Shown here: positions 1 to 8,820 of the stretch, in pieces
How positions within the stretch are numbered: the first letter of the stretch is position 1
How the letters are laid out: each line of letters begins with the position of its first letter
Source of the DNA: an uncultured Bacteroidales bacterium
Lineage (GTDB): Bacteria; Bacteroidota; Bacteroidia; Bacteroidales; P3
NCBI GenBank assembly: GCA_944320415.1
Contig: CALUHJ010000003.1
Span: 1-64,000, forward strand
Length of the DNA: 64,000 nt
Direction: 5' to 3'
Made by a program: the position numbers and the translations under genes
The notes under the pieces: model-generated
Told to the model about the DNA's origin: nothing
Seen by the model: only the letters and a program-made list of their open reading frames with translations
The model's database searches: none

Positions 1-65
1 AATTTATTTTATACTCAAATACTACAATCAACCTTAATTCCCATCCAATAACACATCTCCTAATC

Positions 66-120
66 CTTCTCTGAAAACATTTTTTTGTCTCCTGAAGACA
101 GAAATGCGAAACAAAATTAC
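66..120. repeat. 21-bp-period palindrome array, locus A
   Basis: Two clear 13-bp odd-palindrome-like units, CTTCTCTGAAAAC (66-78) and GTCTCCTGAAGAC (87-99), are separated by the 8-bp spacer ATTTTTTT. A third, degenerate in-phase unit, GAAACAAAATTAC, lies at 108-120. Unit starts are exactly 21 bp apart. The same architecture recurs at seven other intergenic places in this window. Here it lies about 110 bp upstream of the first gene. The rest of 1-230 shows no gene and no convincing promoter. Confidence 0.6.
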
Positions 121-230
121 AGATTCCCATGTCTTCACAAAACAATATCATAACGTATGGTGTCTATATCACGAATTTTTATTAGTTTTGCATTTACTGT
201 TGTTTGTAATTGATAATACATATATAGACT

Positions 231-2840
231 ATGAAGATAAGAAACGGAATAATCATTTTGCTGACTGTATTTATTGCAGGTTGTTTTTCAAATGTTTTAG
301 GTCAAGGTTGTGCTGCAATATACCCCAAGAAGATAGAAATAAACCAAACCGGAGGAATGGATACCATTGATTATTCTGCCGAAGAGTTGAACAACGGCAT
401 ACAGATGCAGTGCGGAGAAACGTATTACGTGGGAGCCGATATATTCCTGCCTGGAGGAGGAACGACAGAGTACATGGTAGAATCCATTCCTTATGAACCA
501 CCGTTCCCATTCAATTCCGGAACTTCCTATGCGGCAAGTTTGTGTAACAGCGATGACAAATGGGGCGCTTTAGTCAATCTTAACTATACTACAACAGACC
601 CCAACGCTCCACCGTTTACATTCGATTTCTATGGAACTACCTATGGAAGTGCAATAATAGGTGCAAACGGATTGATATCTTTTGACATTACGAACCCTGA
701 AGTAACAGGAGGTGATCCTTATGCCGGTTGTCATGGTTGCAGTTTCACACAGGAAGGTCTGGGACCTATTCCGAATCCGGCAAGATACAAGAACTGCATA
801 ATGGTTCCTTATTATGACATTACTTTCAGCAGTCAGGGAGAAATCTATTTTCAAATCATAGACGAATATCCGTGCAGAAAACTGGTTTTGAGTTATTATC
901 AAGTTCCCATGTTTAGCTGTACTTCGGAGATAGCTACACATATGTGTGTATTGTATGAAACTTCCAACGTAATAGAGTTTTACTTGCAGAACAAACCTAT
1001 TTGCTTGGCATGGGAAGACGGCTTGGCCACTCTCGGCATACACAATGCGGACGGAACTCAGGCCACAACTGTACCAGGATACAGCAACAGTGTCTGGGAA
1101 GCTCAAAATGAAGCATGGAGAATAAGGCCAGTCGGAGAATTGGAGTATACGATGAACTGGTATAAAAGAAGCGCTACCGACTATTCTCAACCATTGGAAC
1201 AAATATTGCCGGATGCACAAGGACGTGTAGTTGTTGACGCTACCGCAGAATCAGGTCCCATGAAATATTTTGTGAAGGCTGAAGTTTACAGAAACGATGG
1301 AAACATTTTCTACATAGAAGACAGTACTGCTGCATACCTTCCAGTTGACCTGCCTGGCGTTGTCATATCTCATAACGGAAATATAGGCTGGCAAGATACG
1401 GTTTGCCGTGGCGGTGAAATAAACTTCGAACTCAGCGGAGGCGGAGACAACGGAAAATATCATCAAACCGCACCTACGGAAATGTCTGACATAGGAAGCA
1501 CATTCACAAGAACAAACGACCCGAATGCAGATTCAGTCGTATATGTCTTCAAGGTGGAGAATTACGATGGCAACGGAGTATTGGTCTGCACAAGATATGA
1601 CTCCTGCGTAGTTTACAATCAGAGTTTCAATGTAAACATAGGAGAAGACCTCGTGATATGCCGTAATGACGAAATAGAGTTGACGGACCTGCTTAAGGAA
1701 AGCGAAGGCACCTCAACATGGAGTACGGGATACACGGGCGACACATTGAGGTACGCACCGCAGCAAACGGAACAGATAATCCTGACAAAAACCGACGCAT
1801 TGGGCTGTCAGGCGATGGACACCATGACCGTAACGGTCAACGATGCCCCCGATGTAACCATAAGCGGGATAATGTCCATCTGCAAGGGAACATCAACCAC
1901 ACTGACCGCAAATTCGTCTATAGGCGGTTGCCAGTTTGAATGGAACACCGGCGAAACCACACAATCCATAACGGTAACTCCTGAGGATGATTCGACCTAC
2001 AAGGTTAGCGTAAAGTTGCCTCCTGCTATGTGTGAAACGATTACGGAAACAACGGTGGACGTTCAGGAAATACCAACCGTTCAGGCAAGCGAGGACAAGT
2101 TGATTTGCGAAGAAGAAACCGCTCAGATAAGCGTAACGGGTGATGCTTCAAGATACATTTGGGAAACATTGGACCCACAAGTCAACGGAAGCAATCAGAC
2201 CAGTCTGGTAGTAAGTCCTAAAGGAACGACAAAATACACGGTGCATGCCTACAACGAAATAAACTGTCACAATTCTGATGAAGTAATGGTTGTTGTACAG
2301 GCAAAGCCTACCCCTGTAATCAATCTTGATCCGGGAGTGATAGATGCACTTGACCCTGTGGTCATAGTGACCGATGCTTCAAGCGGCAACACCTCAAGAG
2401 AATGGACAATAAGTGACGGTACGACTTCTACGGACGAACAGTTCCTGCACAGGTTTGAACTGAGTGATACGTCCATGCGTTTCGACATTAAACTGGTTGC
2501 AGTTTCAGAAAACGGTTGCATAGATTCCACTTCTACATTCATAAGAGTCAAGAGAGATCATTACCTTTGGGCTCCTACCGGTATTTATCTGCATGATACG
2601 GACCAAAGGAACAGGGAATTCAGACTGTGGATAGACAATATAGTGGAGTATGACCTTATGATATTCAACCGCTACGGCGAGATGATATTCAGAACGAACA
2701 ACATTGAACAAGCATGGGATTGTACATACAAGGGAGAAACGGTACCTCAGGGAGTATATACATGGATTGTGAAATACAGACACAACGATGCTCCAAACAG
2801 AGAGGAAAGCCAAAAAGGTACATTCATGATTTACAACTAA
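231..2840 (+). CDS. Secreted protein with T9SS type B (CHU_C-like) sorting domain
   Basis: The 869-residue protein begins with a signal peptide that ends in a Cys-containing stretch (about residues 1-25). The middle is a long, Cys-containing region of beta-sandwich, Ig/PKD-like repeats (about 400-770). The C-terminus has the hallmarks of the gliding-motility/type B T9SS sorting domain: FNRYGEMIF, then W-D-x-T-Y-K-G and VPQGVYTW, with a final GTFMIYN. Proteins of this class cross the outer membrane through the type IX system and are released or surface-attached. The passenger's function is not recognisable. The start is the ATG directly before the signal peptide. A small TPR gene follows 25 bp later and may be co-transcribed. 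Confidence 0.85.
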   Translation: MKIRNGIIILLTVFIAGCFSNVLGQGCAAIYPKKIEINQTGGMDTIDYSAEELNNGIQMQCGETYYVGADIFLPGGGTTEYMVESIPYEPPFPFNSGTSYAASLCNSDDKWGALVNLNYTTTDPNAPPFTFDFYGTTYGSAIIGANGLISFDITNPEVTGGDPYAGCHGCSFTQEGLGPIPNPARYKNCIMVPYYDITFSSQGEIYFQIIDEYPCRKLVLSYYQVPMFSCTSEIATHMCVLYETSNVIEFYLQNKPICLAWEDGLATLGIHNADGTQATTVPGYSNSVWEAQNEAWRIRPVGELEYTMNWYKRSATDYSQPLEQILPDAQGRVVVDATAESGPMKYFVKAEVYRNDGNIFYIEDSTAAYLPVDLPGVVISHNGNIGWQDTVCRGGEINFELSGGGDNGKYHQTAPTEMSDIGSTFTRTNDPNADSVVYVFKVENYDGNGVLVCTRYDSCVVYNQSFNVNIGEDLVICRNDEIELTDLLKESEGTSTWSTGYTGDTLRYAPQQTEQIILTKTDALGCQAMDTMTVTVNDAPDVTISGIMSICKGTSTTLTANSSIGGCQFEWNTGETTQSITVTPEDDSTYKVSVKLPPAMCETITETTVDVQEIPTVQASEDKLICEEETAQISVTGDASRYIWETLDPQVNGSNQTSLVVSPKGTTKYTVHAYNEINCHNSDEVMVVVQAKPTPVINLDPGVIDALDPVVIVTDASSGNTSREWTISDGTTSTDEQFLHRFELSDTSMRFDIKLVAVSENGCIDSTSTFIRVKRDHYLWAPTGIYLHDTDQRNREFRLWIDNIVEYDLMIFNRYGEMIFRTNNIEQAWDCTYKGETVPQGVYTWIVKYRHNDAPNREESQKGTFMIYN

Positions 2841-2865
2841 ACATACCTTAAAAACAAAGGGAAAC

Positions 2866-3153
2866 ATGATAAATACAGAAGACATAGAAACATCCAGAGC
2901 CTTGTTGGAACAAGGCAGAATAGAGGATGCAATAAAAAAACTTGAAGAACTGACAAACGACGAGTCGGACGAACTGAAGGATGTGGCTTATTACTTGTTG
3001 GGAAACGCGTACAGAAGAGGCAACAACTGGAAAGATGCCATAAACAACTACACCCGCGCAATAGAACTGAATCCTGACTCCCCCGCAGTCGCGTTGCGGA
3101 AAAACTGCATAGAGATACTGAACTTCTACAACACGGATATGTACAACCACTGA
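2866..3153 (+). CDS. Small tetratricopeptide repeat protein
   Basis: This 95-residue cytoplasmic-type protein has no signal peptide. It carries about two TPR helix pairs: a first repeat at about residues 5-25 (LLEQGRIEDAIKKLEEL) and a clear second at about 40-72 (YYLLGNAYRRGNNWKDAINNY, then AIELNPDSP). The ending NFYNTDMYNH resembles a small TPR family common in Bacteroidales. TPRs mediate protein-protein contacts, but the partner is unknown. A strong bidirectional terminator follows the stop codon by a few bases and separates this gene from the convergent rimO. Confidence 0.8.
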   Translation: MINTEDIETSRALLEQGRIEDAIKKLEELTNDESDELKDVAYYLLGNAYRRGNNWKDAINNYTRAIELNPDSPAVALRKNCIEILNFYNTDMYNH

Positions 3154-3157
3154 CAAT

Positions 3158-3197
3158 AAAAAAACAACATCGGCAAAAATGTCGATGTTGTTTTTTT
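3158..3197. terminator. Bidirectional intrinsic terminator
   Basis: A perfect 15-bp stem has arms 3158-3172 and 3183-3197 and a 10-nt loop. The left arm starts with seven A and the right arm ends with seven T, so it can act on both strands. It lies between the convergent small TPR gene and rimO, and its right end overlaps the rimO stop codon (3196-3198). Confidence 0.9.
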
Positions 3198-4488
3198 ATT
3201 CCGTTATTTTCGCATAAAGATCAAATTCCACCGCATCCATAATCTCAACATTGACGAAGTCTCCTGCTCCTACTTTACTGGTAAACGGTACAAGCACCTC
3301 GTTATCCACTTCCGGAGAGTCGTATTCCGTACGACCTATCCAATAGTCCCCTTCTCTTCTGTCTATGATTACCTTGTATGTTTTGCCTATCTTATCGCGG
3401 TTCAACTCATAGGATATACCCTCCTGCAAAGAAACCAACTCATCCAACCTTCTCTGCTTTTCCTTTTGCGGGACATCATCCTTGAGTCTGTAAGCCGGAG
3501 TCCCCTCTTCTGGAGAATAGGCAAAAACTCCAAGTCTGTCAAATCTGGTCTTTTCAACAAAACTCTTCAGCTGCTCAAACTCCTCTTCCGTCTCCGAAGG
3601 ATAACCGACAATGAGAGTGGTACGCAGACAAACACCAGGCAGTTGCGTCCTTATATCATCTATAAGACTTTCTATCTGCTCGGATGTAATGCGTCTGTTC
3701 ATTGATTTCAACAGACGGTTGTTTATATGCTGCAAAGGCATGTCTATATAAGAGCATATCTTTTCCCTGGTTTTCATCAACTCAATGACATCCCGAGGAA
3801 ATTCATTAGGATATGAATAATGAAGTCTTATCCATTGAATGCCGTCTATTTCCGCCAACAAGGACAACAAGTCGCCAAGACGGTTGCGACCGTACAAATC
3901 AATTCCATAAACACTCGTATCCTGAGCTATTACCATCAATTCCTTTACACCCATAGCAGCAAGGGCTTCGGCCTGTCTTACAAGCTCTTCCAAAGGAACG
4001 GATCTGTGTCGCCCCCTTATATTGGGAATGGCACAAAAGGAACAATGCCTGTCACAACCTTCGGAAATCTTGAGATAAGCATAATGTTCAGGTGTACTCA
4101 ACAGTCTTTTCGTGCAATCATCACCCTCCAACGACAAACGAAGATACGAAGCCATTTGCTCAAGACTATCAACACCGAAAAAAGCGTCAACCTCCTTTAT
4201 CTCCTTCTCCAATTCCTCCTTGTAACGTTGTACAAGGCAACCGAACACAACAAGAAGCTTTATCCTGTTTTTCGAACGCAAATCGGCATATTGAAGGACG
4301 GAGTCTATCGATTCCTGCTTGGCATCCCCTATAAAACCACAAGTATTTATTATAACCACATCGAACGTCATGCCGTCCGAATCGAACATCACCTTGTATC
4401 CGTTTTCGGAAAGCATTGCTGCCAAACGTTCACTGTCAACCAGATTCTTGGAACAGCCCAAACTGACTATATTAACCCTTAAAGCCAT
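3196..4488 (-). CDS. rimO: Ribosomal protein S12 methylthiotransferase RimO
   Basis: A radical-SAM methylthiotransferase that adds a methylthio group to an Asp of ribosomal protein S12. The 430 residues are the usual length. The N-terminal UPF0004 domain starts LRVNIVSLGCSKNLVDSE, with the cluster cysteines expected of the family. The radical-SAM motif C-x3-C-x2-C appears as CDRHCSFC (about residue 145). A TRAM-like domain ends the protein. The MALRVN start fits the family. It lies 11 bp downstream of an outer-membrane barrel gene and in the same direction as ftsY, the usual Bacteroidota neighbour. Confidence 0.96.
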   Translation of the reverse strand: MALRVNIVSLGCSKNLVDSERLAAMLSENGYKVMFDSDGMTFDVVIINTCGFIGDAKQESIDSVLQYADLRSKNRIKLLVVFGCLVQRYKEELEKEIKEVDAFFGVDSLEQMASYLRLSLEGDDCTKRLLSTPEHYAYLKISEGCDRHCSFCAIPNIRGRHRSVPLEELVRQAEALAAMGVKELMVIAQDTSVYGIDLYGRNRLGDLLSLLAEIDGIQWIRLHYSYPNEFPRDVIELMKTREKICSYIDMPLQHINNRLLKSMNRRITSEQIESLIDDIRTQLPGVCLRTTLIVGYPSETEEEFEQLKSFVEKTRFDRLGVFAYSPEEGTPAYRLKDDVPQKEKQRRLDELVSLQEGISYELNRDKIGKTYKVIIDRREGDYWIGRTEYDSPEVDNEVLVPFTSKVGAGDFVNVEIMDAVEFDLYAKITE

Positions 4489-4499
4489 CCGGAAACCTG

Positions 4500-5171
4500 C
4501 TATAATCTTATACGTACTCCAAAGGCGATATTCATCCTGCCGATATTCTCCTTGTCGGAAGAAATATCGAAAGAATCATCTCCCGCTTTCAGACTGGAAA
4601 TATTTCCTCCCAAAAAGTCGGCAGACAAACCCACGGAAATAAAAGAAGTCAAGATATAATCCACACCTACACCCAAACCGTAAGCAAAACAATCTCCCTT
4701 ATAAGTTTCTGTCTGCACCTGCTTGGATGTATTACGCATGTTCATGTATCCCACCGTACCCCTTGCCCAGATGTCATAACGTTCGGCAATGGTCGGCAAT
4801 TGAAACTTGAATGTAGGACCGACATAAAACAGATTCATGTCATCGGAAAACGACGTTTCGTCTGCGACCGCACCATCATCACCAAGGACTTCAACATCGA
4901 CACTATGCAAAAAATTGGCCATAGAAGCCTTGAAACCGACTGAAAAGTACTTGTGAAACCTGTAATCGTAGTCAAATTCCAATTCATATCCGTGTTTCAT
5001 GCCGTCAGAATGAGATTTGTCATTCATATTGCTGAATACGGATGTATGATCCGAAGCAAACTTGTATGCATATCCTGCATTCATCGAGAAATTATGTCTT
5101 TCAAAATCCGTCTGGGCAAATACGGGTAAACCCAAGACAAACAAACACAAAAGCAAAACTATTCTTTTCAT
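4500..5171 (-). CDS. Outer-membrane beta-barrel protein
   Basis: The 223-residue protein has a clear signal peptide (MKRIVLLLCLFVLGLPVFAQ). Alternating hydrophobic and aromatic strands follow, and it ends in an amphipathic strand (MNIAFGVRIRL) typical of the last strand of a small outer-membrane barrel (OmpW/OprF-like porin family, PF13505 type). Segments such as YDYRFHKYFSVGFKASM and GLGVGVDYILTSFISVGLSADF look like barrel strands. It sits between ftsY and rimO, where the usual Bacteroidota order has nothing or an unrelated gene. Its ligand or role cannot be inferred. Confidence 0.8.
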   Translation of the reverse strand: MKRIVLLLCLFVLGLPVFAQTDFERHNFSMNAGYAYKFASDHTSVFSNMNDKSHSDGMKHGYELEFDYDYRFHKYFSVGFKASMANFLHSVDVEVLGDDGAVADETSFSDDMNLFYVGPTFKFQLPTIAERYDIWARGTVGYMNMRNTSKQVQTETYKGDCFAYGLGVGVDYILTSFISVGLSADFLGGNISSLKAGDDSFDISSDKENIGRMNIAFGVRIRL

Positions 5172-5192
5172 AATTCAATTCAGATTATCATG

Positions 5193-6143
5193 TCATTCAA
5201 ACAAACTTTCGACAAAAGCCTTGCGGTCAAACAACTGCAAGTCCTCCATTTTCTCTCCCAAACCTATGTATTTGACAGGCACTTTGAACTGGTCGGATAT
5301 TCCTATCACCACACCCCCCTTAGCAGTACCGTCCAACTTGGTCAAAGCCATGGCATTGACATCCGTTGCGGCAATAAACTGCTTGGCCTGCTCAATGGCA
5401 TTCTGCCCTGTGGAAGCATCAAGAACCAACAAAACCTCATGGGGAGCATCTGGCACCACCTTCTTCATCACATTGCGTATCTTTGACAGTTCGTTCATAA
5501 GACCGACCTTATTGTGCAAACGTCCGGCCGTATCAATTATGACGACATCCATGTTCTTTGCAACGGCCGACTTGAGCGTATCGAATGCAACGGAAGCGGG
5601 ATCTGCCCCCATTGCCTGACATACAATATCAACGCCGACCCTGTCCGCCCATATCTTCAACTGGTCAACAGCCGCTGCCCTGAATGTGTCAGCCGCTCCC
5701 AGCATAACCTTTTTGCCCGCCTTCTTGAACTGATATGCAAGTTTGCCTATGGTAGTTGTCTTACCTACACCGTTAACGCCCACAACCATTATAACATAAG
5801 GCGAGGAGGTTTCAGAAAGGGAAAAATCATCCGACCCCTTCATGTCATTTTCTTCCAAAAGCGAGCATATCTCCTGTCTGAGAATGGAATTCAACTCCGC
5901 AGCTCCCAGATACTTGTCCCGAGCCACCCTGTTCTCTATACGCTCTATGATCTTAAGCGTAGTCTCAACTCCAACATCAGACTCAACCAACATCTGCTCC
6001 AGATTGTCCAATACCTGCTCATCAATCTTGGATTTACCCAATACGGCTTTGGACAACTTGCTGAATACACTTTCCTTGGTCTTGGACAAACCTTTGTCCA
6101 GAGTTTCCTTGCTACTCTTGGTAAAAAACGAAAACAATCCCAT
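5193..6143 (-). CDS. ftsY: Signal recognition particle receptor FtsY
   Basis: The SRP receptor GTPase docks ribosome-SRP complexes at the inner membrane. The 316-residue protein is the short Bacteroidota form: a helical N domain, then the G domain with GVNGVGKTTTIGKLA (G1), DTFRAAAVDQL, DTAGR (G3) and TKLDGTAKGG (G4). The acidic A domain of proteobacterial FtsY is absent. The ATG at 6143 (MGLFSFF) is preferred over the in-frame GTG one codon upstream. A good minus-strand promoter lies 45 to 77 bp upstream. Confidence 0.96.
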   Translation of the reverse strand: MGLFSFFTKSSKETLDKGLSKTKESVFSKLSKAVLGKSKIDEQVLDNLEQMLVESDVGVETTLKIIERIENRVARDKYLGAAELNSILRQEICSLLEENDMKGSDDFSLSETSSPYVIMVVGVNGVGKTTTIGKLAYQFKKAGKKVMLGAADTFRAAAVDQLKIWADRVGVDIVCQAMGADPASVAFDTLKSAVAKNMDVVIIDTAGRLHNKVGLMNELSKIRNVMKKVVPDAPHEVLLVLDASTGQNAIEQAKQFIAATDVNAMALTKLDGTAKGGVVIGISDQFKVPVKYIGLGEKMEDLQLFDRKAFVESLFE

Positions 6144-6187
6144 CACTCAAACATTTTGATTCGTAAAAATTAAACTCTTGCCACAAG

Positions 6188-6220
6188 CAAAGATAAGAAA
6201 ATCTTCTTTAAACAACAAAA
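6188..6220 (-). promoter_or_regulatory. Bacteroidota-type promoter for ftsY
   Basis: On the minus strand TTTTG (6220-6216) is followed after 20 bp by TATCTTTG (6195-6188). This matches the Bacteroidota vegetative consensus TTTG-N19/21-TAnnTTTG. It points at ftsY, whose ATG lies about 45 bp downstream, so ftsY can be transcribed independently of rpmG and DUF4295. Confidence 0.65.
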
Positions 6221-6314
6221 GAAGTTGTCGCAACCCCACGCGAAGGTACAACAACTCCTCTCAAATATGTTAAACCGTCAATATGTCAAAAATAACCTAC
6301 ATATCAAATCGTAA

Positions 6315-6470
6315 CTATTTCTTTGCGAAATAATCCTTCACATTATCGGATGGTATGATTTCTTCTTTGAAAACATAAGCCCCCGTTTTCTCGGAACGCA
6401 ACGTCCTTATAACCTTAGCATAGTTCTTTCCCGTCGTCGTCTTAAGCGTCGCAACTACTTTCTTTGCCAT
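6315..6470 (-). CDS. DUF4295 family small basic protein
   Basis: A 51-residue Lys-rich protein starts MAKKVVATLKTTTGKNYAKV and ends DNVKDYFAKK. It was read directly from the minus strand. It matches the DUF4295 family, a Bacteroidota-specific small protein almost always encoded next to ribosomal protein L33 and ftsY, as here: rpmG is 22 bp upstream and ftsY is downstream. The location and charge suggest a ribosome-associated role, but that is inference. Confidence 0.9.
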   Translation of the reverse strand: MAKKVVATLKTTTGKNYAKVIRTLRSEKTGAYVFKEEIIPSDNVKDYFAKK

Positions 6471-6492
6471 ACTCTATATACTCCTATCTTTA

Positions 6493-6681
6493 TTATTTTA
6501 TTTCCTTGTGTACAGTTACTCTCTTCAATATGGGGTTATACTTCTTCAACTCCAAACGTTCGGGAGTATTCTTCTTGGACTTCGTCGTAACATAACGAGA
6601 AGTGCCGGGCATTCCTGATGCCTTATGTTCTGTACATTCAAGTATCACCTGTACTCTTACGTCTTTCGTCTTCTTTGCCAT
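6493..6681 (-). CDS. rpmG: 50S ribosomal protein L33
   Basis: The 62-residue protein ([20 protein letters not shown], later [13 protein letters not shown]) is the typical L33 zinc-ribbon-derived fold. It lacks the paired CxxC motifs, as in zinc-independent forms. A minus-strand TAATTTTG box (6711-6704) lies about 23 bp upstream of the start. In many Bacteroidota rpmB (L28) precedes this gene; here the upstream neighbour is an unrelated secreted protein, so rpmB must be elsewhere. Confidence 0.95.
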   Translation of the reverse strand: MAKKTKDVRVQVILECTEHKASGMPGTSRYVTTKSKKNTPERLELKKYNPILKRVTVHKEIK

Positions 6682-6754
6682 TTTCTCTACCTTTTTGAGG
6701 GTGCAAAATTACACACTATTTTGTTCTTAACCTAATATTACCGCAAAAAAAATA

Positions 6755-7204
6755 TCATTTTTCATCTTCACGCTCTTTCAGAACAGCTTCAACTCTCTCT
6801 ATTCCCGACTGTTCCGAACAAAGATTACCATAATAAAACGCTCTGTTGTATTTCGTTTTGGTATAGTCGCGTATGAAGCCGTGAATTGTAGTGTCCCCCT
6901 TTTCGAAAGAATGGGAAATGGACGCGCTGTAACCGTCCCTGCAATCAACCTCCATGGACAGAAAATATATGTCGCCGTCCTCTCCCCTTATCACGTCGAA
7001 TTCGGTGAACCTTATGGAAGAGTACTTCAACAGATTTTTCCTTACGTCCAACAATTCAGCATCGGTGGTCTTTGCTCCAACCCCAACAACGACATAATCC
7101 TTGCCTATATAATAAGGAAAAGGCGACTTGGGTCTCTCCTGCGCAAACACGCCACAGGCAAAAGCAAAAAACACCGCACAAAACAAACATATCCTCCTGT
7201 ACAT
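6755..7204 (-). CDS. Hypothetical secreted protein
   Basis: A 149-residue protein with a signal peptide (MYRRICLFCAVFFAFACGVFA, then Q) followed by a short soluble domain. I do not recognise a family. Visible features are VVVGVGAKTTDAELLDVRKNLL, which resembles conserved small periplasmic proteins, and a charged C-terminus (VLKEREDEK). A minus-strand TATATTTG box (7236-7229) lies about 25 bp upstream of the ATG, although no well-spaced TTG was found. It is divergent from lpxC-fabZ, and palindrome array B lies between them. Confidence 0.7.
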   Translation of the reverse strand: MYRRICLFCAVFFAFACGVFAQERPKSPFPYYIGKDYVVVGVGAKTTDAELLDVRKNLLKYSSIRFTEFDVIRGEDGDIYFLSMEVDCRDGYSASISHSFEKGDTTIHGFIRDYTKTKYNRAFYYGNLCSEQSGIERVEAVLKEREDEK

Positions 7205-7286
7205 ATCTCATTGCCGTTTTTGGATTTGCAAATATACGAAAAATCATCGGAAAGCCTCATATTCAGTCAAAAAAAAGCGTCCGCAC

Positions 7287-7341
7287 GAAACTTGATTCCG
7301 GAAAATTGGAATTTGATTTCAGAAAACCGGAATTTGATTCC
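7287..7341. repeat. 21-bp-period palindrome array, locus B
   Basis: Three 13-bp units, GAAACTTGATTCC (7287), GGAATTTGATTTC (7308) and GGAATTTGATTCC (7329), are separated by 8-bp spacers GGAAAATT and AGAAAACC. Unit starts are exactly 21 bp apart. The last unit is a perfect odd palindrome (GGAAT, TTG, ATTCC). A weak fourth unit may lie at 7350-7362. The array sits between the divergent secreted-protein gene and lpxC-fabZ, upstream of the lpxC promoter. Confidence 0.75.
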
Positions 7342-7381
7342 AATACGGCAAAATCAAATAATAAAAATATGAAAACTAAAA

Positions 7382-7412
7382 TTGCTCACATTAAACAATA
7401 TTATTACCTTTG
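7382..7412 (+). promoter_or_regulatory. Promoter of lpxC-fabZ-lpxA
   Basis: TTG (7382-7384), a 20-bp spacer and TACCTTTG (7405-7412) match the Bacteroidota vegetative promoter. The -7 box ends only 13 bp before the lpxC ATG, so the transcript leader should be at most about 10 nt. It also argues against any translation start upstream of 7426 in the longer open frame. Confidence 0.75.
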
Positions 7413-7425
7413 CAGGCTGAATGCT

Positions 7426-8814
7426 ATGGAAAGACAGACTACAATAAGAGAGACGATAAGGATAAGCGGTAAAGGCTTGCATTCAGGCAAATTGGTAAAC
7501 GTAAGCATACTGCCCGCCGAGGCGGACACGGGCATAGTCTTCAGAAGAGTTGATTTGGAGGACAAACCCTTGATAAAGGCCTCTGCCGATCTGGTAACCG
7601 ACACGTCGCGCGGTACTACAATAGAATACAACAAGGTCAAAGTAGCCACAATAGAGCACCTTATGGCATCCCTTTATGCAATGCAGATAGACAATGCGGT
7701 AGTGGAATTGGACTCGGAAGAGATACCGATATTGGACGGCAGTGCAAAGTTTTGGGCAGAAGCCATAGAAAAAAGCGGTAAAACCGAACTGGACAAGGAA
7801 AGGAAATACTTCGTTCTGAAGGAAGCGGTATCGTATTCCGATCCTGACAAGAAGACAGAACTTCTGGCCTTGCCTTATGACGGATTCAAAGTAGAGCTTG
7901 CAATAGATTTTGCACCCAGATTGATAGGAGAACAATTTGCAGAGTTGGATTCACTGGAACAATTCAAGGACGAATACAGCAATTGTCGCACGTTTGTATT
8001 TCTGGATGAAGTTGAGCAATTGCTGAAACTCAACCTCATCAAAGGTGGAGACCTTGACAATGCGCTCATATTTGTAGATAAGGTTTTGGACGGAGAACAG
8101 ACTGCCCACCTTGCAAAACTGTTCGGAATGAATCCCAACCAGGTCAAGGTCGAAAAAGGGATTCTGAACAACATAAAGCAAAACTTCGACAACGAACCGG
8201 CAAGACACAAGTTGCTAGACTTTCTGGGAGACATTGCTTTGACAGGCCGTCCAATCAAAGCCCGTTTCATAGTAAAACGTCCCGGACACAGAGTAAACAA
8301 TCAGTTATCAAGAAAAATAAGGTTTATAATGGAAAATACAAAAAATGCTCCTGCATACGATCCGAACAAGGAGCCGGTCTACGACATCAAAGCAATAAAA
8401 GAACTGCTTCCCCACAGATTTCCAATGCTTCTGATAGACAAGATAATAGAAATAGGAGACGATCATGTCATAGGCTTGAAGAATGTTACCGGAAACGAAG
8501 ACTTCTTCAACGGACACTTCCCTCAGGAACCTGTAATGCCCGGAGTGTTGATTGTGGAGGCACTCGGACAAACCGGAGGGGTACTTGCTCTGAAAGACAT
8601 TGAGGATCCGGAGAATTACAGCACCTATTTCATGAAGTTTGAAGAGGTTAAATTCAGAAACAAGGTTGTTCCGGGCGACACCCTTCTGCTTAAGCTTGAA
8701 TTGTCAGAACCGATAAGAAGAGGCATCGTAAAAATGAAGGGAACGGCTTATGTGGGCAATAAGGTGGTTGTTGAAGCGAACCTTATGGCACAGGTGGCTA
8801 AAACAAAAAAATAA
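7426..8814 (+). CDS. lpxC-fabZ: Bifunctional LpxC-FabZ: UDP-3-O-acyl-N-acetylglucosamine deacetylase / 3-hydroxyacyl-ACP dehydratase
   Basis: A two-enzyme fusion characteristic of Bacteroidota. Residues about 1-305 are LpxC, the zinc deacetylase of the committed lipid A step: TIRISGKGLHSG, the zinc-region EHLMASLYA, LDGSAKFW, KGGDLDNALIF and the late zinc/catalytic segment PARHKLLDFLGDIAL. Residues about 320-462 are FabZ, the fatty-acid dehydratase: LLPHRFPMLLIDKI with the catalytic His, then GHFPQEPVMPGVLIVEALGQ with the catalytic Glu. The reading frame is open further upstream, but homology and the promoter at 7382-7412 place the start at ATG 7426 (MERQTT). lpxA follows after 6 bp. Confidence 0.97.
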   Translation: MERQTTIRETIRISGKGLHSGKLVNVSILPAEADTGIVFRRVDLEDKPLIKASADLVTDTSRGTTIEYNKVKVATIEHLMASLYAMQIDNAVVELDSEEIPILDGSAKFWAEAIEKSGKTELDKERKYFVLKEAVSYSDPDKKTELLALPYDGFKVELAIDFAPRLIGEQFAELDSLEQFKDEYSNCRTFVFLDEVEQLLKLNLIKGGDLDNALIFVDKVLDGEQTAHLAKLFGMNPNQVKVEKGILNNIKQNFDNEPARHKLLDFLGDIALTGRPIKARFIVKRPGHRVNNQLSRKIRFIMENTKNAPAYDPNKEPVYDIKAIKELLPHRFPMLLIDKIIEIGDDHVIGLKNVTGNEDFFNGHFPQEPVMPGVLIVEALGQTGGVLALKDIEDPENYSTYFMKFEEVKFRNKVVPGDTLLLKLELSEPIRRGIVKMKGTAYVGNKVVVEANLMAQVAKTKK

Positions 8815-8820
8815 GCGAAG

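Noticed and set aside
104..370. 88-codon open frame at the left end
   Set aside because: It overlaps the signal-peptide region of the type B T9SS gene in another frame and has no recognisable feature.
7072..7425. Upstream in-frame extension of lpxC-fabZ
   Set aside because: It crosses array B and the lpxC promoter, overlaps the divergent gene and has no homology. The family start is at ATG 7426.
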